From the NCBI GenBank assembly GCA_964419545.1, contig CAYQQU010000052.1:1-42873 (forward strand): a DNA stretch of 42,873 nt, in the 5' to 3' direction. The stretch comes from CAYQQU01 sp964419545 (GTDB lineage: Bacteria > Bacteroidota > Bacteroidia > Chitinophagales > Saprospiraceae). The notes beneath the pieces were generated by a model that made no database searches, was not told the origin of the DNA, and worked only from the letters and a program-made list of their open reading frames with translations. The position numbers were made by a program, and so were the translations under genes. Below are positions 41,157 through 42,873 of the stretch, piece by piece. The number at the start of each line of letters is the position of its first letter. Position 1 is the first letter of the stretch.

Positions 41157-41192
41157 CCCGTTTGGCGAATGCCAAACGGGTTTTGTCTTTTT
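41157..41192 (+). terminator. Rho-independent terminator downstream of tRNA-Val
   Basis: A perfect 10-bp stem CCCGTTTGGC/GCCAAACGGG (41157-41166 with 41171-41180) with loop GAAT is followed by TTTTGTCTTTTT. It lies 16 bases past the tRNA. Confidence 0.8.
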
Positions 41193-41246
41193 ATGGCTGC
41201 GGCAAAAGCCCCAAGCTTTTGTAAGCAGGCGTAAAAAGACAAAACC
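41179..41246. repeat. 15-bp inverted repeat inside the att-flanked segment
   Basis: GGTTTTGTCTTTTTA (41179-41193) and its exact complement TAAAAAGACAAAACC (41232-41246) are 38 bases apart and overlap the terminator's T-tract. The pair lies wholly within the segment bounded by the duplicated tRNA ends. Confidence 0.6.
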
Positions 41247-41339
41247 TGCGCGATAGCGCGGGCCTGACGACGGGCTTGTAAGGGCCCCCAGCAACGGATC
41301 AACGAAGTTCATCCATCATCGCCCACCCAGTAAAAACAA

Positions 41340-41373
41340 GGGGTTTCACACACTGCATGTGAAGCCCCTTTTT
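41340..41373 (+). terminator. Second hairpin terminator beyond the distal tRNA-end copy
   Basis: GGGGTTTCACA (41340-41350) pairs with TGTGAAGCCCC (41358-41368), including one G-U pair, and is followed by TTTTT. It lies just past the distal tRNA-end copy and could be the original tRNA terminator or the end of an inserted segment. Confidence 0.65.
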
Positions 41374-41447
41374 CATTTGCATGTGGTTTGCATGTTTTGG
41401 CCGGTTTGATCTGTGCCCATCTGGTTTAATTTGAGCAGATAAAAAAT

Positions 41448-42817
41448 CAGCAATTCTCGGTTTGAAAATACTACCGTGAATCGATCATAAATTTCATTCA
41501 AAAAGTTGAATGATTGATGACTTGATAAGGCGAGTAGGCAATCAATTTGCCAAAATCAAAGACCATCGAGCTTCGAACAGCAGCTATTACTTGAGTGATA
41601 GCCTGAAGGGCGCTTTGGCCATGTTCAGTCTGAAAGATCGGTCGTTGCTTCTGTTTCGCCAGCGTTTTGACCAACGTCAGGAGAACCTTAAACGCATTTA
41701 TGGCCTGGAACAAATACCCGGTGATAATGCGATGCGGGAGAGTATCGACGGGGTCGATCCGGAAAGCTTGCAAGAAGTCTTTGCCCTTCCGTGGCGTGAA
41801 ATTCGCCAGGAAGATTTCTGGCGAAGCCGCAAAGTCCTGGGAGGGTATGTGGCGATCAGTGTTGACGGCACTCAGCATTATTGCTCAACCAAGAAGTCCT
41901 GCCCTCACTGTTTGATCAAAAGATCGCGCAACGGCAAGGAACAATACTATCACCAACTCCTGGCGGCTGTCCAAGTTCATCCGCAACACAAGGAGGTTTT
42001 TCCTGTTGTCGGTGAAGCGATCGTGCGTCAGGATGGTGCGGTAAAAAATGATTGTGAACAGAATGCAGCTAAGCGCTTAGTTCCGAAGGTTCGCCAAATG
42101 CTGCCCACCGATCCGCTGCTCTTTGTAGCCGATGCCTTATATGCTAGCGGCCCTTTTGTAAAGTTACTTCAAGAACAACGGGCCAGCTTTTTGATCACGA
42201 TTAAGGAAGGCTACGTCTTGGTGCAGGCTCAACGCTTGGCGCAGAAAAAGGAATTACATCACCACACTTGGTCTGACGCTAAAACCCGCAGTGAGGCTCG
42301 ATGGGCCAGTCAGCTCGTTCTGAATGGCCAACATCAGCAAATTCGGGGCAATTACCTGGAATATGAGCAAATGGACATCCGCAGCGGTGCGGTCACTTTC
42401 AAAAGTAGTTGGATTACGGACTTACCGATTGATCGATCTAATGTCAAAGAATTAGTGGCCGTTGGAAGGTCCAGATGGAAAATTGAAAACGAGACTTTCA
42501 ATACCCTCAAAAATCAGGGCTACCAACTGGAGCATAATTATGGCCACGGTCGGCAATTTCTGGCGACCAACTTTGCCCTGCTCATGTTGCTTACCTTTCT
42601 GCTTGACCAGATTGCGCAGGCAAAAGATCAGGCCTTTCAATTGGCTTGGCAAGCCTGTAAAACCAAGAAAAACCTTTGGGAAAAGATTCGTCAAGTCTTT
42701 GATTTAATACCAGCCTTGTCAATGAACGCTATTTATCGTTTCGTGGCAAAAGGCAGACCTATCGATTTCCCTTTGCTCGAATGAAGACATTTAATATTTA
42801 CAAACCGAGAATTGCTG
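41448..42817 (+). mobile_element. Complete insertion sequence, 1370 bp, ISNCY/IS4-like
   Basis: Terminal inverted repeats CAGCAATTCTCGGTTTG are perfect over 17 bases (41448-41464 and 42801-42817) and extend with further matches to about 23. They enclose a single full-length transposase gene with little spare DNA. Flanking bases show no clear target duplication (left ends TAAAAAAT, right begins GGTGGACA). The element therefore either makes no duplication, or one end has recombined. Confidence 0.85.
41510..42784 (+). CDS. DDE-type transposase of the insertion sequence
   Basis: This 424-residue transposase shows DDE-type signals: the first acidic residue in AISVDGTQHYCSTKKSC, a second in FVADALYASG, and the RSRWKIENETFNTLKNQGYQLEHNYGHG block that carries the closing Glu near the signature of IS4/ISNCY-related enzymes. 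A Cys pair (CPHC) follows the first catalytic block. The frame is uninterrupted and spans nearly the whole distance between the terminal repeats, so the element may be active. Exact family assignment is uncertain. Confidence 0.87.
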   Translation: MIDDLIRRVGNQFAKIKDHRASNSSYYLSDSLKGALAMFSLKDRSLLLFRQRFDQRQENLKRIYGLEQIPGDNAMRESIDGVDPESLQEVFALPWREIRQEDFWRSRKVLGGYVAISVDGTQHYCSTKKSCPHCLIKRSRNGKEQYYHQLLAAVQVHPQHKEVFPVVGEAIVRQDGAVKNDCEQNAAKRLVPKVRQMLPTDPLLFVADALYASGPFVKLLQEQRASFLITIKEGYVLVQAQRLAQKKELHHHTWSDAKTRSEARWASQLVLNGQHQQIRGNYLEYEQMDIRSGAVTFKSSWITDLPIDRSNVKELVAVGRSRWKIENETFNTLKNQGYQLEHNYGHGRQFLATNFALLMLLTFLLDQIAQAKDQAFQLAWQACKTKKNLWEKIRQVFDLIPALSMNAIYRFVAKGRPIDFPLLE

Positions 42818-42873
42818 GGTGGACATATCACTCAAACCCTGCCAGGCGCAGCGCTCCATACCCGGCCACGCGT

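Larger units (their letters stand above)
41126..41326. repeat. Duplicated tRNA 3' end flanking a 169-bp insert (att-like)
   Basis: ATCCATCATCGCCCAC occurs at 41126-41141 (end of tRNA-Val) and again at 41311-41326, a 16-base direct repeat with 185-bp offset. This is the usual footprint of site-specific integration into a tRNA gene. No integrase gene lies between the copies, so this may be a remnant or a tandem att site, or a fragment of a second tRNA copy. Confidence 0.55.

Overview
The window looks like chromosomal DNA from a fairly GC-rich Bacteroidota, most likely a Saprospiria/Lewinella-type marine lineage; the exact lineage is inference. Support comes from a C-terminal type IX secretion (Por) sorting domain, a TonB receptor with a carboxypeptidase-regulatory N-terminus, LytTR and AraC regulators, weak ribosome binding sites, a TAnnTTTG-type -7 element in front of a tRNA, and a likely EAD11-type effector-associated domain.

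Region 1 (143-18092) is the most unusual part. A plus-strand run encodes a CHASE2 membrane sensor, an exported FecR-like/Fn3-like/TPR-like protein, an exported M48-type metalloprotease, a second FecR-like protein and two very large exported WD40-caspase proteins. A converging minus-strand gene encodes an exported caspase-TPR protein. After it come a second M48-type protease, an ECF sigma factor and an overlapping transmembrane anti-sigma factor. Almost every component carries a signal peptide or membrane anchor, and the FecR-like, M48 and caspase genes are present in two or three paralogous copies. I read this as an envelope proteolysis/signalling module under sigma/anti-sigma control that is not obviously a named system. 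An ornate palindromic element (14516-14690) lies between the divergent caspase-TPR and M48 genes.

Region 2 (18098-29915) holds a small membrane protein, a YHS-like protein, and a minus-strand series. The series is a TonB-dependent receptor, a T9SS-exported protein with two near-identical repeats, a beta-propeller phytase lipoprotein (a likely phytate scavenging group), a serine beta-lactamase-like lipoprotein, a DUF697/SHOCT protein, a membrane-anchored LytTR protein and an AIM24 protein. An OmpA lipoprotein lies on the plus strand.

Region 3 (29916-34782) is a minus-strand operon of pirin, cupin, two ring-cleaving-dioxygenase-like VOC proteins and an alpha/beta hydrolase, resembling Mhq-type quinone detoxification. 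It is preceded by an AraC regulator interrupted by one in-frame TAA. Three half-site-like repeats, two of them in a 21-bp tandem, lie in the intervening promoter region.

Region 4 (34985-42873) carries a protein of unknown function ending in a likely effector-associated domain, an AsmA-like protein with an acidic tail, two small exported proteins, tRNA-Val(TAC) with a duplicated 3' end (att-like), and a complete 1370-bp insertion sequence at the right edge. Two short intergenic motifs recur: TTAACCCGGATTATTCATG (three copies) and GAACCCGCAATGGGTTC (two copies).
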